52,737 nucleotides of DNA, taken from Pseudoalteromonas sp. HM-SA03 (GTDB lineage: Bacteria > Pseudomonadota > Gammaproteobacteria > Enterobacterales > Alteromonadaceae). The stretch covers positions 5,830 through 58,566 of the forward strand of contig NZ_NSDG01000061.1 in NCBI RefSeq assembly GCF_002289345.1, in the 5' to 3' direction. The translations under genes and the position numbers were made by a program. Position 1 is the first letter of the stretch, and each line of letters begins with the position of its first letter. The notes beneath the pieces are model-generated. The model was given only the letters and a program-made list of their open reading frames with translations, was not told the DNA's origin and did no database searches. Positions 42,973 through 52,017 of the stretch are shown here, piece by piece.

Positions 42973-43380
42973 ATGACATTTCCAATTAATGGCTCATGCC
43001 AATGTGGTGAAGTAAGCTACACGTTAAAAGCAGCACCTAAAATGGTGGTCGCCTGTCATTGTAAGGCTTGCCAAAAACTGTCAACCAGCGCATTTAGCAT
43101 TACAGCCATTGTTGATAAAGACGATATTGAATTTTCGGGTCCGATGAAGGAATGGCGACGCCCAGCTGACAGCGGTAACGTTAGCGGAGCTAAGTTTTGC
43201 CCAACTTGCGGCAATCGCATTTACCACTTTAATCCAGCAGAGCCGAATTCAATTAAACTCAAACCAAGTAATTTGGACGATACTCGCCTTATTCAACCGA
43301 CGGCCCATGCATGGGTTAGTGAAAAGCAAGACTGGTATACCATCCCAGAGGGCGTCATCGTATTTGATAAACAGCCTTAG
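42973..43380 (+). CDS. GFA-family zinc protein
   Basis: A 135-residue protein with SCQCGEVSY (Cys9, Cys11), ACHCKACQK (Cys28, Cys30, Cys33) and FCPTCGNRIY (Cys76, Cys79), the GFA zinc-ligand set. Its N-terminal spacing is identical to the member at 21294, but the two are otherwise divergent, so they are not a recent duplication. Last gene of the short run; 13 bp after the GNAT. Confidence 0.92.
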   Translation: MTFPINGSCQCGEVSYTLKAAPKMVVACHCKACQKLSTSAFSITAIVDKDDIEFSGPMKEWRRPADSGNVSGAKFCPTCGNRIYHFNPAEPNSIKLKPSNLDDTRLIQPTAHAWVSEKQDWYTIPEGVIVFDKQP

Positions 43381-43556
43381 CCAGTTTTGGTGTAACGCAT
43401 TGAAAGCACGTCCACCAGTTTATTTTAGTGCTGTTTTTACTACATAGGTTGGGTTGTAAAAAAATTACAAAAGTAAATTTTAAGTAATTAAAAATGCGAC
43501 TACACTAAATCGACATAAGAAGAATATCTGCTAGATTTAAGATCTAAGGAACGAGT

Positions 43557-44378
43557 ATGCCAACACCTCAACCGGGCACTGTAGTGAGCAATGCACAAAC
43601 CAGAGCCGCTAATTTAACGACGACAAACAGCAATGAAGTGCCAGCGACTAAACAATTTGTAGTGAATGCCACCGGCAACTTATTTATCGCAAGTACGCTA
43701 AATAGTACCGCAGGTGGAAGTGTATTGCCGCAAGAAGCTGAAAATGCGTTTGGTGAAGTGAGTGTATTTTTTGCTGCTTTAACCAAGGCGATGGCAGAGT
43801 CAGGCACGAGTTTATATGACTATGACGCGCTCAATAAATTAGTCTCAAGCTCAGGTCTTTTTGTCAAAGTGACAGAGAGTAATATTCAGTTTGAGAGTAA
43901 ACAGACAGGGGTCACACTATCGAGCCAGTTGATTCAAACTTTACTAGGGCTCAGTGGTAATTTAGCCTCCATAGGAAAATCATTGATGGATATGATCGCT
44001 GGTATGGGGCAAGCCTCGGTAAGTATTAGTGCGAGTTCCGACAGCCAAGACAAAAAGGTCGGCACCATCATTTTTGTTTGCGAATATTTACTCGGTGCTA
44101 TTTCTATTGCGCCAATTGTTATCTCAGCGGATGCCAATGATGTCAAATCGGTGTGGCAAGCAGGCCCTTGTTTAAAAGGGGGTCATACGGAGATACAACT
44201 TACACTTTGTAAGTCTGTTTATTTATTCGTTCCTCCTGCTTTTGTTAAGCAAGCAGCGTCGCTCAATGAGGCGATGTCAGATCCAGAGTTTAATAATCTG
44301 ATTGAATCAATGCGAAGTGTCATAGCCGCACCGCCGCAAACCACAGCGGCCAGTAAAACGACTAAAAAGGACAGTTAA
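43557..44378 (+). CDS. hypothetical protein, first of a tandem paralogue pair
   Basis: A 273-residue soluble protein with no signal peptide. It shares with the next gene the order FVVNATGNLFIAST, then FGEVSVFFAALTKAM, a YDYDALNKLV...SGLFVK segment, and YLFVPPAF near residue 225. A hydrophobic stretch GTIIFVCEYLLGAISIAPIV (about 168-187) could associate with membranes or lie in a fold core. The ends are disordered (N-terminal Thr/Asn, C-terminal Ala/Thr/Lys). Family not recognised. AAGGA precedes the ATG. Confidence 0.75.
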   Translation: MPTPQPGTVVSNAQTRAANLTTTNSNEVPATKQFVVNATGNLFIASTLNSTAGGSVLPQEAENAFGEVSVFFAALTKAMAESGTSLYDYDALNKLVSSSGLFVKVTESNIQFESKQTGVTLSSQLIQTLLGLSGNLASIGKSLMDMIAGMGQASVSISASSDSQDKKVGTIIFVCEYLLGAISIAPIVISADANDVKSVWQAGPCLKGGHTEIQLTLCKSVYLFVPPAFVKQAASLNEAMSDPEFNNLIESMRSVIAAPPQTTAASKTTKKDS

Positions 44379-44393
44379 TGTTGGGAGTAAACA

Positions 44394-45236
44394 ATGTTCT
44401 CAACTTGGTTTAGCAAGCAAGATAAACCGTCAAAACTGCAATCACAGCCAATATATACCCCAATTACTAAACATTATGTGTTTAATGAAACGGGTAATAT
44501 CATGTTGTGTGCTACGGCGGATAGCATTCAGAGCTTCGACACTGACTTAAAAAGTGCATTCGTTGATATTAGTGTGTTTTTTGCTGCGATGACAAAAGCG
44601 GTGACATCGACAATAAATCCGGTGACGGGGAAGCCGTTTTCAATATTTAACTACCAAGCCGTGAAAAATATTTTGGTAGAGTCAGGGCTTTTCATTGAAA
44701 CCAATGTGGAAGAAGGCACTTTTAGTCACGATGGCGTAGGTAATACGCTCGGTAAAGCGCTGTTTCAGCATGTCTTAAATCGAGAGTTTTCTGAAAAGCA
44801 GCTGCCTTTTGCCAAGTCTATGTTTAATGGGATGCAATATCAAAGGGCGAAGATGGCAGAGCAATCTGAGATGACGGAAGCGCAGCAGCAGTTGTGCCGC
44901 AGTGGTAGCATCTTTTTTATTGGTGAGCTGTTGATGGGTGTGCCACAAACGTCGGCAATTTTGCTCAGTATTGAACCACAAAGCGTTGCCCAGTCGACGG
45001 GCGATACAGAGAGTGATTGGCGAGATTTATTTTCGTTGGCTGGGTTAGATGAAGACAAGCATCAGCCCAAGCACATCGTGCGTCATTGGAAATTTAAAAA
45101 ACGTACTTATCTATTTGTACCACCGCAGTTTATTTCTCATGCGGTGGCTGGACTTGGTGAGCAAAGCAATATCGATTTTGAGGAATACAGTCGCAAATTG
45201 GCGCAAAGTATTACTCCTAATAACAGCGTTAGCTAA
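44394..45236 (+). CDS. hypothetical protein, second of a tandem paralogue pair
   Basis: A 280-residue protein 15 bases after its paralogue. Aligned features: YVFNETGNIMLCAT, FVDISVFFAAMTKAV, FNYQAVKNILVESGLFIE, then SIFFIGELLMGVPQTSAILL and YLFVPPQF. Identity over these is moderate, so the duplication is old. The centre (140-180) differs from the paralogue. Like the first it is soluble, probably cytoplasmic. Function unknown; the shared operon suggests a hetero-complex. Confidence 0.75.
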   Translation: MFSTWFSKQDKPSKLQSQPIYTPITKHYVFNETGNIMLCATADSIQSFDTDLKSAFVDISVFFAAMTKAVTSTINPVTGKPFSIFNYQAVKNILVESGLFIETNVEEGTFSHDGVGNTLGKALFQHVLNREFSEKQLPFAKSMFNGMQYQRAKMAEQSEMTEAQQQLCRSGSIFFIGELLMGVPQTSAILLSIEPQSVAQSTGDTESDWRDLFSLAGLDEDKHQPKHIVRHWKFKKRTYLFVPPQFISHAVAGLGEQSNIDFEEYSRKLAQSITPNNSVS

Positions 45237-45253
45237 CTTCAAGTATTATAATC

Positions 45254-46636
45254 TTAAAGCGCCTTAGCTAATTCGGTTAATGCGCTTTTTGCTATGTCTA
45301 AATCAACTTGCTCCGTTTGCCAATTACTGAGCGCAGCACGGATCACTTTCTGTCCTTGCCAACTCCCAGGGCTGACAAATATACGGCCGTCTGCATTAAT
45401 GGCATGAAGGAGGGCGGTTGTTGCTGCGTCGTCTTTGCCACTTGGCTTGAAAAGTACTACGTTCAGCTCTCCGTAGTAGACTAAATCATAGTCTGGAGAA
45501 TCAGTAAACCAGTCTGCAAGCTGTTTAGTTTGCGCAATATTTTTGCTTACCCATTGACGGATCCCGTCTTTACCATAGGCAAGTAATGACATCCAAACGG
45601 GTAGTGCCCTAAATCGACGAGAGTTTTCTACACCCATCGAAAAAAAGTCGGGGTCGGCTTTTGATGTGACTAAGTAAGGCGCTGGAACGTCGCAGCTTTC
45701 AACCAAGTAGTGCAAATGACGAGTGAGAAAGATCCCACAGTCGTATGGCACATTGAGCCATTTGTGTGCATCCAAGGTGATACTATCGGCTAACTCTAGC
45801 CCCTTAGTGCGACCTTGAGAACCGGAAACCAGACGCTCGAAAATGCCAAATGCAGCATCAACATGCAACCAAGCTTGGTGTTTATCGCATAAATGGCGGA
45901 TCTGAATTAAATCATCAAAATTAGTGCCAGTAACCGTGGCGGCACTGGCGATGACAATTTTTCCTTTGGCGTTACTTGTTGTAAGCGCTGACTCAAGCGC
46001 TGCAATATCCGTAGCTTCATTGCCTACTTGCGTTGCGATTCTAGTGATTTGGTTGCGGCCAAGGCCTGCAAGACCAAGCGCCTTAATCATACTCGCGTGG
46101 GGCGTCGCGCAAAAAACTTCAACTTCCAGACCGAAGGCTCCATCCTCTGCCACATTGATCCCTTGTTGATGTCCTGCAAACTGGCGTGCTATGACTGCAC
46201 CTAAGTAATTTGCCGCTGTGGCCCCTGTAGTAAAAAGACCATCAAAGCTTGCTGGTAGGTCGAATAATTCGGTTAGCCAGCGAATGGTCTGCCGCTCTAT
46301 ACTGGTCGCAATGGAGCCATCGCCCTTTGAGACATTTTGGTCATAGGTTGACACGAGCCAATCGGCAAAAGTGGCAACAGGCGTTGCGCCGCCGGTGACA
46401 AATCCCCAATACCTAGGTCCAATACTGGTGCTTAAGTTAGGCACTACTTGTTTACTAAAGATCTCTATCAGTGATTCAAATTCAACCCCTGATTCTGAGA
46501 GTGTTAGGTTGGGCGGAGCAACATCTCGACCTGCGACTGGGCGGCTATTGCTAGACTGTATAAACGCCTCGGTAAGTTTAGAAAATTCAGTGAGCAATTG
46601 GGGTAATGCTTGCCATTGGTTGTGTGTCATGGTCAT
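45254..46636 (-). CDS. group II PLP-dependent decarboxylase
   Basis: A 460-residue enzyme of the aspartate aminotransferase superfamily, group II (glutamate/tyrosine/DABA decarboxylase type). WGFVTGGATPVATFADWLVS, FTTGATAANYLGAVIAR, WLHVDAAFG and the PLP lysine in TLDAHKWLNVPYDCG are present. The N-terminus has ATGACC-ATGACA; the first ATG was used. It is divergent from a MocR regulator (96-bp gap) that probably controls it. Substrate is not predictable; an aromatic or acidic amino acid is likely. Confidence 0.9.
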   Translation of the reverse strand: MTMTHNQWQALPQLLTEFSKLTEAFIQSSNSRPVAGRDVAPPNLTLSESGVEFESLIEIFSKQVVPNLSTSIGPRYWGFVTGGATPVATFADWLVSTYDQNVSKGDGSIATSIERQTIRWLTELFDLPASFDGLFTTGATAANYLGAVIARQFAGHQQGINVAEDGAFGLEVEVFCATPHASMIKALGLAGLGRNQITRIATQVGNEATDIAALESALTTSNAKGKIVIASAATVTGTNFDDLIQIRHLCDKHQAWLHVDAAFGIFERLVSGSQGRTKGLELADSITLDAHKWLNVPYDCGIFLTRHLHYLVESCDVPAPYLVTSKADPDFFSMGVENSRRFRALPVWMSLLAYGKDGIRQWVSKNIAQTKQLADWFTDSPDYDLVYYGELNVVLFKPSGKDDAATTALLHAINADGRIFVSPGSWQGQKVIRAALSNWQTEQVDLDIAKSALTELAKAL

Positions 46637-46731
46637 GTGCCAATCCTATTTGTGAACGAATACTGGAATTACAGTGTAACTTCGGTAAAAATGCAGTACA
46701 GATACAGAATTGTTGGTTGTTAAGGGTACAG

Positions 46732-48126
46732 ATGGCGAGGAAGTTTATTACATTAAGTGAGCAGGTGATTGCAGAGATAAACGCCGGTGAACGTCAATAC
46801 GGTGAAAAAATGACTTCACTTAGGATCTTTGCCAAGCAGCATGGCGTAAGCATGAGTACTGCAATTAGAACCTACGAGGAATTACAGGATAATGGCTTTT
46901 TAGCTTCTCAAGAGAAATCTGGTTTTTATATTTGTAAACCGAAAGCGAAAAATAGTGACATTGACTTTGCTACGTTTACGAGTGAAGTGAAATCTCCTAA
47001 AAGTGCGTTAAGACCCTCTGTCGCAGGGCTCAATACGATGTTATCGACGGTGCAAGTAGCACCTGAGTTGATGCCCATAAGTCGCCTGACTAAGTTTATA
47101 AAGCAAGCGTTCGACTCTCCTCAGTATCACCATTTTCATTATCCAAGCGCGATGGGACTGAGGTCGCTTAGAGAGAATCTAACCAAGCACTTTAAACAGA
47201 AGGGGTTGGCGCTGAATCCTGATAATCTCGCGGTGACGGGCGGTTGTATTCAAGCCGTGATGGCGGGACTGCAGGCTGTTACAAAAGCGGGAGATTGTGT
47301 GGTGGTGCCGTCACCATGTTATCAAGGTTTATTGCAACTGCTTGCGACGCTACAGCTCAAGGTGATTGAAATCCCAACGATGCCCGAAGGACTTGACCTA
47401 GAAGCCTTAGAACAGGTAGTGACAACGCAAAGGGTATCAGTGTGTTTGCTTACGGCAAACCATCAAAATCCAACAGGGCACAGTCTATCTGTGCAACAAA
47501 AAGCGTGGCTTGCGGATTTTGCTGCGCAGTATCAAGTGGCGATTATTGAAGACGACGTCTTTGGGGAGCTGAGCCATAATCACACGATGCCTTTACCGAT
47601 AAAGGCGTGGGATAAAACCGGATATGTAATTTGGTGTAGCTCAGTGTCTAAGACGTTAGCGCCGGGCTTGCAAGTTGGATGGTGTGAAGCTGGGCGTTAT
47701 CAAAGCCAAGTGGCCGCGCTCATGCAGGCATTTCACGGCATGCCAAACCAATGTTTACAAATGGCGGTATCACGCTTTATTGAGACAGGACATTACCAGC
47801 GCCATTTACGGACACTTAATCGCACCTTAGCGGCACACTGCTTCGCTTACCAAAGCTATTTGAAAGCGCGTTTACCAAAGGGCTGTAAAATATCTTCCCC
47901 TCAGGGCGGAATGGCATTATGGCTGAAACTGCCTAATATTGACTGTGATGCACTCGCTTTACGGCTCGCTGAACTTGGGGTTGAGATTCGCCAAGGCAGC
48001 TTATTTACAAGTCGTGAGTTGTATCAAGATCATCTGCGGATCAATTGCGGTTGGCCGCTTGAAGCGGCAAAACCTTGGTTAGATAAGCTATGTAATTGGG
48101 TACTTCATAATTGCGCCAAATTATAG
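46732..48126 (+). CDS. MocR-type GntR regulator with aminotransferase domain
   Basis: A 464-residue protein. ATG 46732 was chosen (MARKFITLSEQVIAEINAGE) with AAGGG upstream; an ORF from 46606 overlaps the divergent promoter. The GntR helix-turn-helix spans 1-65 (RIFAKQHGVSMSTAIRTYEE). The class I aminotransferase-like domain has AVTGGCIQAV, LTANHQNPTGHSLS and the PLP lysine in SSVSKTLAPGLQVGW. MocR proteins sense PLP or amino acid derivatives. Divergent from the group II decarboxylase, which it probably regulates. Confidence 0.92.
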   Translation: MARKFITLSEQVIAEINAGERQYGEKMTSLRIFAKQHGVSMSTAIRTYEELQDNGFLASQEKSGFYICKPKAKNSDIDFATFTSEVKSPKSALRPSVAGLNTMLSTVQVAPELMPISRLTKFIKQAFDSPQYHHFHYPSAMGLRSLRENLTKHFKQKGLALNPDNLAVTGGCIQAVMAGLQAVTKAGDCVVVPSPCYQGLLQLLATLQLKVIEIPTMPEGLDLEALEQVVTTQRVSVCLLTANHQNPTGHSLSVQQKAWLADFAAQYQVAIIEDDVFGELSHNHTMPLPIKAWDKTGYVIWCSSVSKTLAPGLQVGWCEAGRYQSQVAALMQAFHGMPNQCLQMAVSRFIETGHYQRHLRTLNRTLAAHCFAYQSYLKARLPKGCKISSPQGGMALWLKLPNIDCDALALRLAELGVEIRQGSLFTSRELYQDHLRINCGWPLEAAKPWLDKLCNWVLHNCAKL

Positions 48127-48166
48127 TGTTAAGCTCGGTTCATATAATACAACAAGGAATTAAAAA

Positions 48167-48748
48167 ATGACTGTATTACTCAACGCAGAAACCCAAGTAA
48201 ATAGCGAAGCGCTCAATGCCATTGCACATATGCCAACCAAGAGTCTTGGCGTATTACTCGATAGCAACTTTACGCGTAAGCTTTGCGATAAAGACTTTAT
48301 GCGCATTGCTGTATTGCTGGCAAAAAAGGGTTATGAAGAGGGCGGTTGCCCAATTGGTGCGGTTATTGTTGATAACGAAACCAACCAAATTGTAGGTAAA
48401 GGACATAATACGTTAGTACAAGAGAGCCACCCATATAACCACGGTGAAACCTCTGCGATTCGAGATGCGGGACGGATTGATTTTAGTAAAACCACTTTGT
48501 ATACCAGCCTAAGTCCTTGCGACGTATGCGCAACATTACTCTACATGCGTGGTTTTCAGCGAGTCGTGGTGGGGGATATCACTAATGCTTCAGGCAATGA
48601 GCCGTTACTTGAAAGCAAGGGCGTACAGGTCGATATTTTAGAAGACGAGCAAGGTATCGTATTGTATCAACAATTTCGTACTGAAAAGCCAGAACAAGAT
48701 TTAGAAGATTGGCAAGGTCTGGCAGCGGTAAACGCAGATAATAAGTAG
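48167..48748 (+). CDS. cytosine/nucleoside deaminase-family protein
   Basis: A 193-residue protein. A 40-residue N-terminal extension precedes the zinc-deaminase fold: CPIGAVIVDNE, the active site HGETSAIRDAG (proton-shuttle Glu), and SPCDVCATLLYMRGFQRVVV with two zinc-ligand Cys. It resembles yeast-type cytosine deaminases and related amine deaminases, whose true substrates vary. AAGGAATT precedes the ATG; 41 bp after MocR, same strand. Confidence 0.9.
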   Translation: MTVLLNAETQVNSEALNAIAHMPTKSLGVLLDSNFTRKLCDKDFMRIAVLLAKKGYEEGGCPIGAVIVDNETNQIVGKGHNTLVQESHPYNHGETSAIRDAGRIDFSKTTLYTSLSPCDVCATLLYMRGFQRVVVGDITNASGNEPLLESKGVQVDILEDEQGIVLYQQFRTEKPEQDLEDWQGLAAVNADNK

Positions 48749-48903
48749 CTAACTGTACCCATGGCGAGGTAACACCATTACTACATGATGTACTTGATTA
48801 TCAAATGAAATACTTTTGAGGCAATATAGCCATTGCTGCGGATTGAATTGCAATGCAAGTACGGGCACACTGACCGAATGATTATTTAATTTATTGAGAT
48901 AAA

Positions 48904-49653
48904 ATGATTTGGAAAATTTTATTCCTTATAGCGCTACTTGCATCAACTAAAATAATTGCTTCGCCGCAAGAAACGGTGCATTTTGTTGCGGAAGATTTGC
49001 CTCCCTATCATTTTATTAATGGCCAAGGTGAAGTGAATGGTGGCCTGGTTGAGCTTGCCCAAGCGGTAGCAGATAAAGCAAATGTTGCTGCTAAAATTGA
49101 AATAATGCCGATGGCACGGGTGTTACACGAATTAGAAACTAAACCTAATGTGGTGCTGTTATCTTGGCTAAAAACACCAACTCGGGAAGTCTATTTCCGC
49201 TTTTTGGGGACTATGTGCCATACGTCCGCATCACTCATTGGCTTGAAACAATCTCAAATGGCAATAAACAATCTTGACGCTGCAAAGCGCTATCGCACCG
49301 GAACCATACGCGGTTATTATAGTGAAACCTTTCTCAAACAAGCTGGCTTTTCTGAAGGCTATGAGTTGGTATTAGTGTCAAACTACCAAAGTCTTTGGAA
49401 TTTATTGTTTAAGGGTCGGATTGAATTTGTACTAACCAATACGCTAACACTTGAGAAAGAACTAAATGCGCTTAAGCTGGACCCAAAAGCAATTGAGCAC
49501 AAGTTACTTCTTGAACATTTCCCAAGTGAGCTGGCTCTGGCGGTGAATGCAGAATTTCCCAATGAGCTTGCGAACCGGCTGCAGCATGCACTAGCGGAAT
49601 TAAGTCAAAGTGGTCAGCAACAAGCTATTTTGGAGCGCTGGAAAATACACTAA
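48904..49653 (+). CDS. periplasmic substrate-binding protein (SBP_bac_3 type)
   Basis: A 249-residue protein with a signal peptide (to about residue 20, IAS-PQ). The order FVAEDLPPYHFINGQGEVNG, LVELAQAVADKA, then GTIRGYYSETFLKQAGF and a C-terminal ALAELSQSGQQQAILERWKI match family 3 amino-acid-binding proteins. No permease or ATPase is adjacent, so it may serve a remote transporter or a sensor. A 155-bp gap with no gene precedes it. Confidence 0.87.
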   Translation: MIWKILFLIALLASTKIIASPQETVHFVAEDLPPYHFINGQGEVNGGLVELAQAVADKANVAAKIEIMPMARVLHELETKPNVVLLSWLKTPTREVYFRFLGTMCHTSASLIGLKQSQMAINNLDAAKRYRTGTIRGYYSETFLKQAGFSEGYELVLVSNYQSLWNLLFKGRIEFVLTNTLTLEKELNALKLDPKAIEHKLLLEHFPSELALAVNAEFPNELANRLQHALAELSQSGQQQAILERWKIH

Positions 49654-49738
49654 ATTGAATACAGAAGCTTGGTTTCGTATGTTCCTGAATTAGTATAAAG
49701 TGTATACACATAAATTTAGCGCATTAAGGATAGGCATG

Positions 49739-50332
49739 ATGTTGCAAGAGTTGGTGAGTTATTTTGGCATACTAGCAAGTATATGGATGCTGGTGGGAGT
49801 ATATGTTGTTGCCAAGCGTTATCCAAATTATAGTCACAAAAATCAATTTTGTAGTGAGTTAGGTGCCAGTGGTAGCCCAACAGAGCGATTGTCTCCTGCT
49901 GTTAATAATTACCCCTTAGCCCTGCTATTTTGTTGTTTTGGTTTTTATATCATCTTGGTACCCGAAGGGAACTGGGCGTTAGGTGTTATTGGCAGTTTGA
50001 TTGTTTGTCATGGTCTAGCAACCGCTGTTGCAGGTTTCTTTCCTATGGATCCCGATCCATACACAACCTCGCCAAGTCGAGCCTGTAATATTCATTCTTT
50101 CGCGGGCATGGTAATGCTATTAAGTTTACTTATCGCTCCTTTATTGGTTTGGTTTGTAAGCCCCTTAAGCTCGCTATTTGCTTGGTTTTCTACTGCTTGT
50201 GTACTTGTTTGTATCGGTTTTAGCTATCAGCTTGCCAATGCTTACAAGCAAAAGCGTAACAGTGGGCTCTATCAACGATTAAGTTATGGCGCTCAGCTAG
50301 TCTGGCTGAGTGCGCTGAGTTTTATAGTGTAA
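49739..50332 (+). CDS. DUF998-like membrane protein
   Basis: A 197-residue protein with six predicted helices, starting YFGILASIWMLVGVYVVAKR. SELGASGSPTERLSPAVNNY near residues 42-60 and AGFFPMDPDPYTTSPSRACN with NIHSFAGM are DUF998 hallmarks. AAGGA (49726-49730) is 8 bases before ATG 49739; ATG 49736 is an equal alternative. Its 3-prime end overlaps the convergent methyltransferase gene by 11 bases. Confidence 0.8.
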   Translation: MLQELVSYFGILASIWMLVGVYVVAKRYPNYSHKNQFCSELGASGSPTERLSPAVNNYPLALLFCCFGFYIILVPEGNWALGVIGSLIVCHGLATAVAGFFPMDPDPYTTSPSRACNIHSFAGMVMLLSLLIAPLLVWFVSPLSSLFAWFSTACVLVCIGFSYQLANAYKQKRNSGLYQRLSYGAQLVWLSALSFIV

Positions 50333-50969
50333 GGTGTTGATAAGCAGATAAAATGGCTTGCGCTTCGGGTTTGCCTTTGGCAACTCGTGCATAATGATCC
50401 AGCGTTTTCTCTAAATAGCGTTTGGACAGCGTGCCTTGTTGCCAAATCGCTTCGCCCAACGGGGTTATGGCAGTACCAGCCTTACTTGAAGTAAGATAGA
50501 GTACTTCATAAATACGTCGATTTTCTTCAACCAGTGATTCATGGATCAGCTTAAGTGGTAAAGATTGCAAGGTTTGCCTCAAGGTATAATGATGATGAAC
50601 TGGGCAAAGCAAGAAATCGACCTCGTCAGGTAAATTGCAGCAAAGACTTGTCATCAGTTCTGCGGTTAAGTCGCCACCAACACCTGCGATGATCACTAAC
50701 TGCCTGCCTGAGTATTGTGCAAGCGGGAGCTTCGCAACGTCTTGAGTGTAAAGGCTATAGCGCGTTTCGGCTTCTGGAAAGAAGCGTGAGAGATCCAGTT
50801 TCACTTTCGCGATAAGCGCTGGGACTACATCAACAAAGTGTATGTGCGCTTGGCTCGAATCTAAAAACTGTGCGCCAAGCTGGCCATGATCGCAGCAGCA
50901 GTCCCAAATATGTTGATAGTCTTCAGTAACAACATCATGCAAAGTCTGTAAGCGTTTTCCAAGCTTCAA
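50322..50969 (-). CDS. TrmK-like SAM-dependent methyltransferase
   Basis: A 215-residue protein. The SAM motif I is IWDCCCDHGQLGAQFLDS, followed by IHFVDVVPALIAKV and IIAGVGGDLTAELM, which resemble the tRNA(adenine22-N1) methyltransferase TrmK family. The enzyme would methylate an adenine in tRNA. Members in gammaproteobacteria are often of unverified target. It converges with the DUF998 gene. Confidence 0.85.
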   Translation of the reverse strand: MKLGKRLQTLHDVVTEDYQHIWDCCCDHGQLGAQFLDSSQAHIHFVDVVPALIAKVKLDLSRFFPEAETRYSLYTQDVAKLPLAQYSGRQLVIIAGVGGDLTAELMTSLCCNLPDEVDFLLCPVHHHYTLRQTLQSLPLKLIHESLVEENRRIYEVLYLTSSKAGTAITPLGEAIWQQGTLSKRYLEKTLDHYARVAKGKPEAQAILSAYQHLTL

Positions 50970-50984
50970 GTGGATTCCTTTTAT

Positions 50985-52016
50985 TCAGGCGTAGGTATGG
51001 TGGCGCGTTGCACTAAAGTGGTTAAGTAGGCGATGAATAAGGTAGATTGCACAGAGACTTACCGTAATTGCAACACTCACTGAACTGAAGCGATACAGTG
51101 CGCTGTAGATCAAATCTTGATTTGGTGCGAGAGACTGGCCAAACAAGATCCCAAAAGTGGTAATAATACCAAAGCCAATCCCAGGAGCACCACCACTTAA
51201 CAAGTGGTAGCGACTAAAAATGAAGACTAAGATCCATAAAATAAAAATTGGAAAAAGTAAAATTTGGCTATAGGTTTGCAGTAGAATTTGCGCTGCTAAT
51301 GCCAAGTTACAACCTATAAGCGTGCCAACTGCACGTTGCCAGCCTGCTGTGCCCGCCGCTTTCCAGCTCAGTGGAAAGAGGATTAGTATTGATGCCGCTT
51401 GGGCGGAAACAGAATCTTGTAAATCTAGGATTTGGAATACCATAAATGAGAGTGTGGCTACGGTGGCGCACAGTAGGACTTCATGGCGAATACTTGCCGC
51501 GTCTTTCGCTGGCCGCGGCGGTAATTGACGCACAGTAACATCCGGAAATAACCAATGCATTACATATGCGGTTGCGATACTAATGATAATAGCCAGAGAG
51601 TTACTGGCTATGAGTGAATATAAGCCACCACTGGTTGAAGCATAACTGGCAAAATGAAGTTGGATTGATAGTCCCACCACACTCATTGCACCAAATAAGA
51701 AGTTAACGCCTTTGCTCATTTGCAAAAACAAAAAGGCAAATAAGGCAAAGGTGAGTAAGGACATTAACGCAGGGTGGAAGCCAAATAGCCCTTGTATCAC
51801 CAATACCGAAAAGGCACAGACCAACCCACTTAAGATAAACTGGCGCACTATGTGTGCGTTTAACATTGGTACTAACCCAAGTAGCAGCATGGGATATACG
51901 GTAAAAAAGATACCGTACGGCCAGTTGAGCAGTTTGCTTAGTGCAAAGCCTAGCGTACTCCCAGTTGCAATACGCAGCATCTGTCTTAGGTCATTGGCGT
52001 TTAGTGCAACTTTCAT
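50985..52016 (-). CDS. DUF2955/FUSC-type membrane protein of an efflux pair
   Basis: A 343-residue protein; the ATG 52016 (MKVALNANDLRQMLRIATGS) was chosen because it follows the HlyD stop by one base (TGATATG); a longer ORF would lie inside that gene. About ten helices in two repeats (YGIFFTVYPMLLLGLVPMLN; AASILILFPLSWKAAGTAGW with QRAVGTLIGCNLALAAQIL) match the DUF2955/FUSC family, inner-membrane partners of periplasmic adaptors in aromatic acid or drug efflux. Confidence 0.88.
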   Translation of the reverse strand: MKVALNANDLRQMLRIATGSTLGFALSKLLNWPYGIFFTVYPMLLLGLVPMLNAHIVRQFILSGLVCAFSVLVIQGLFGFHPALMSLLTFALFAFLFLQMSKGVNFLFGAMSVVGLSIQLHFASYASTSGGLYSLIASNSLAIIISIATAYVMHWLFPDVTVRQLPPRPAKDAASIRHEVLLCATVATLSFMVFQILDLQDSVSAQAASILILFPLSWKAAGTAGWQRAVGTLIGCNLALAAQILLQTYSQILLFPIFILWILVFIFSRYHLLSGGAPGIGFGIITTFGILFGQSLAPNQDLIYSALYRFSSVSVAITVSLCAIYLIHRLLNHFSATRHHTYA

Positions 52017-52017
52017 A

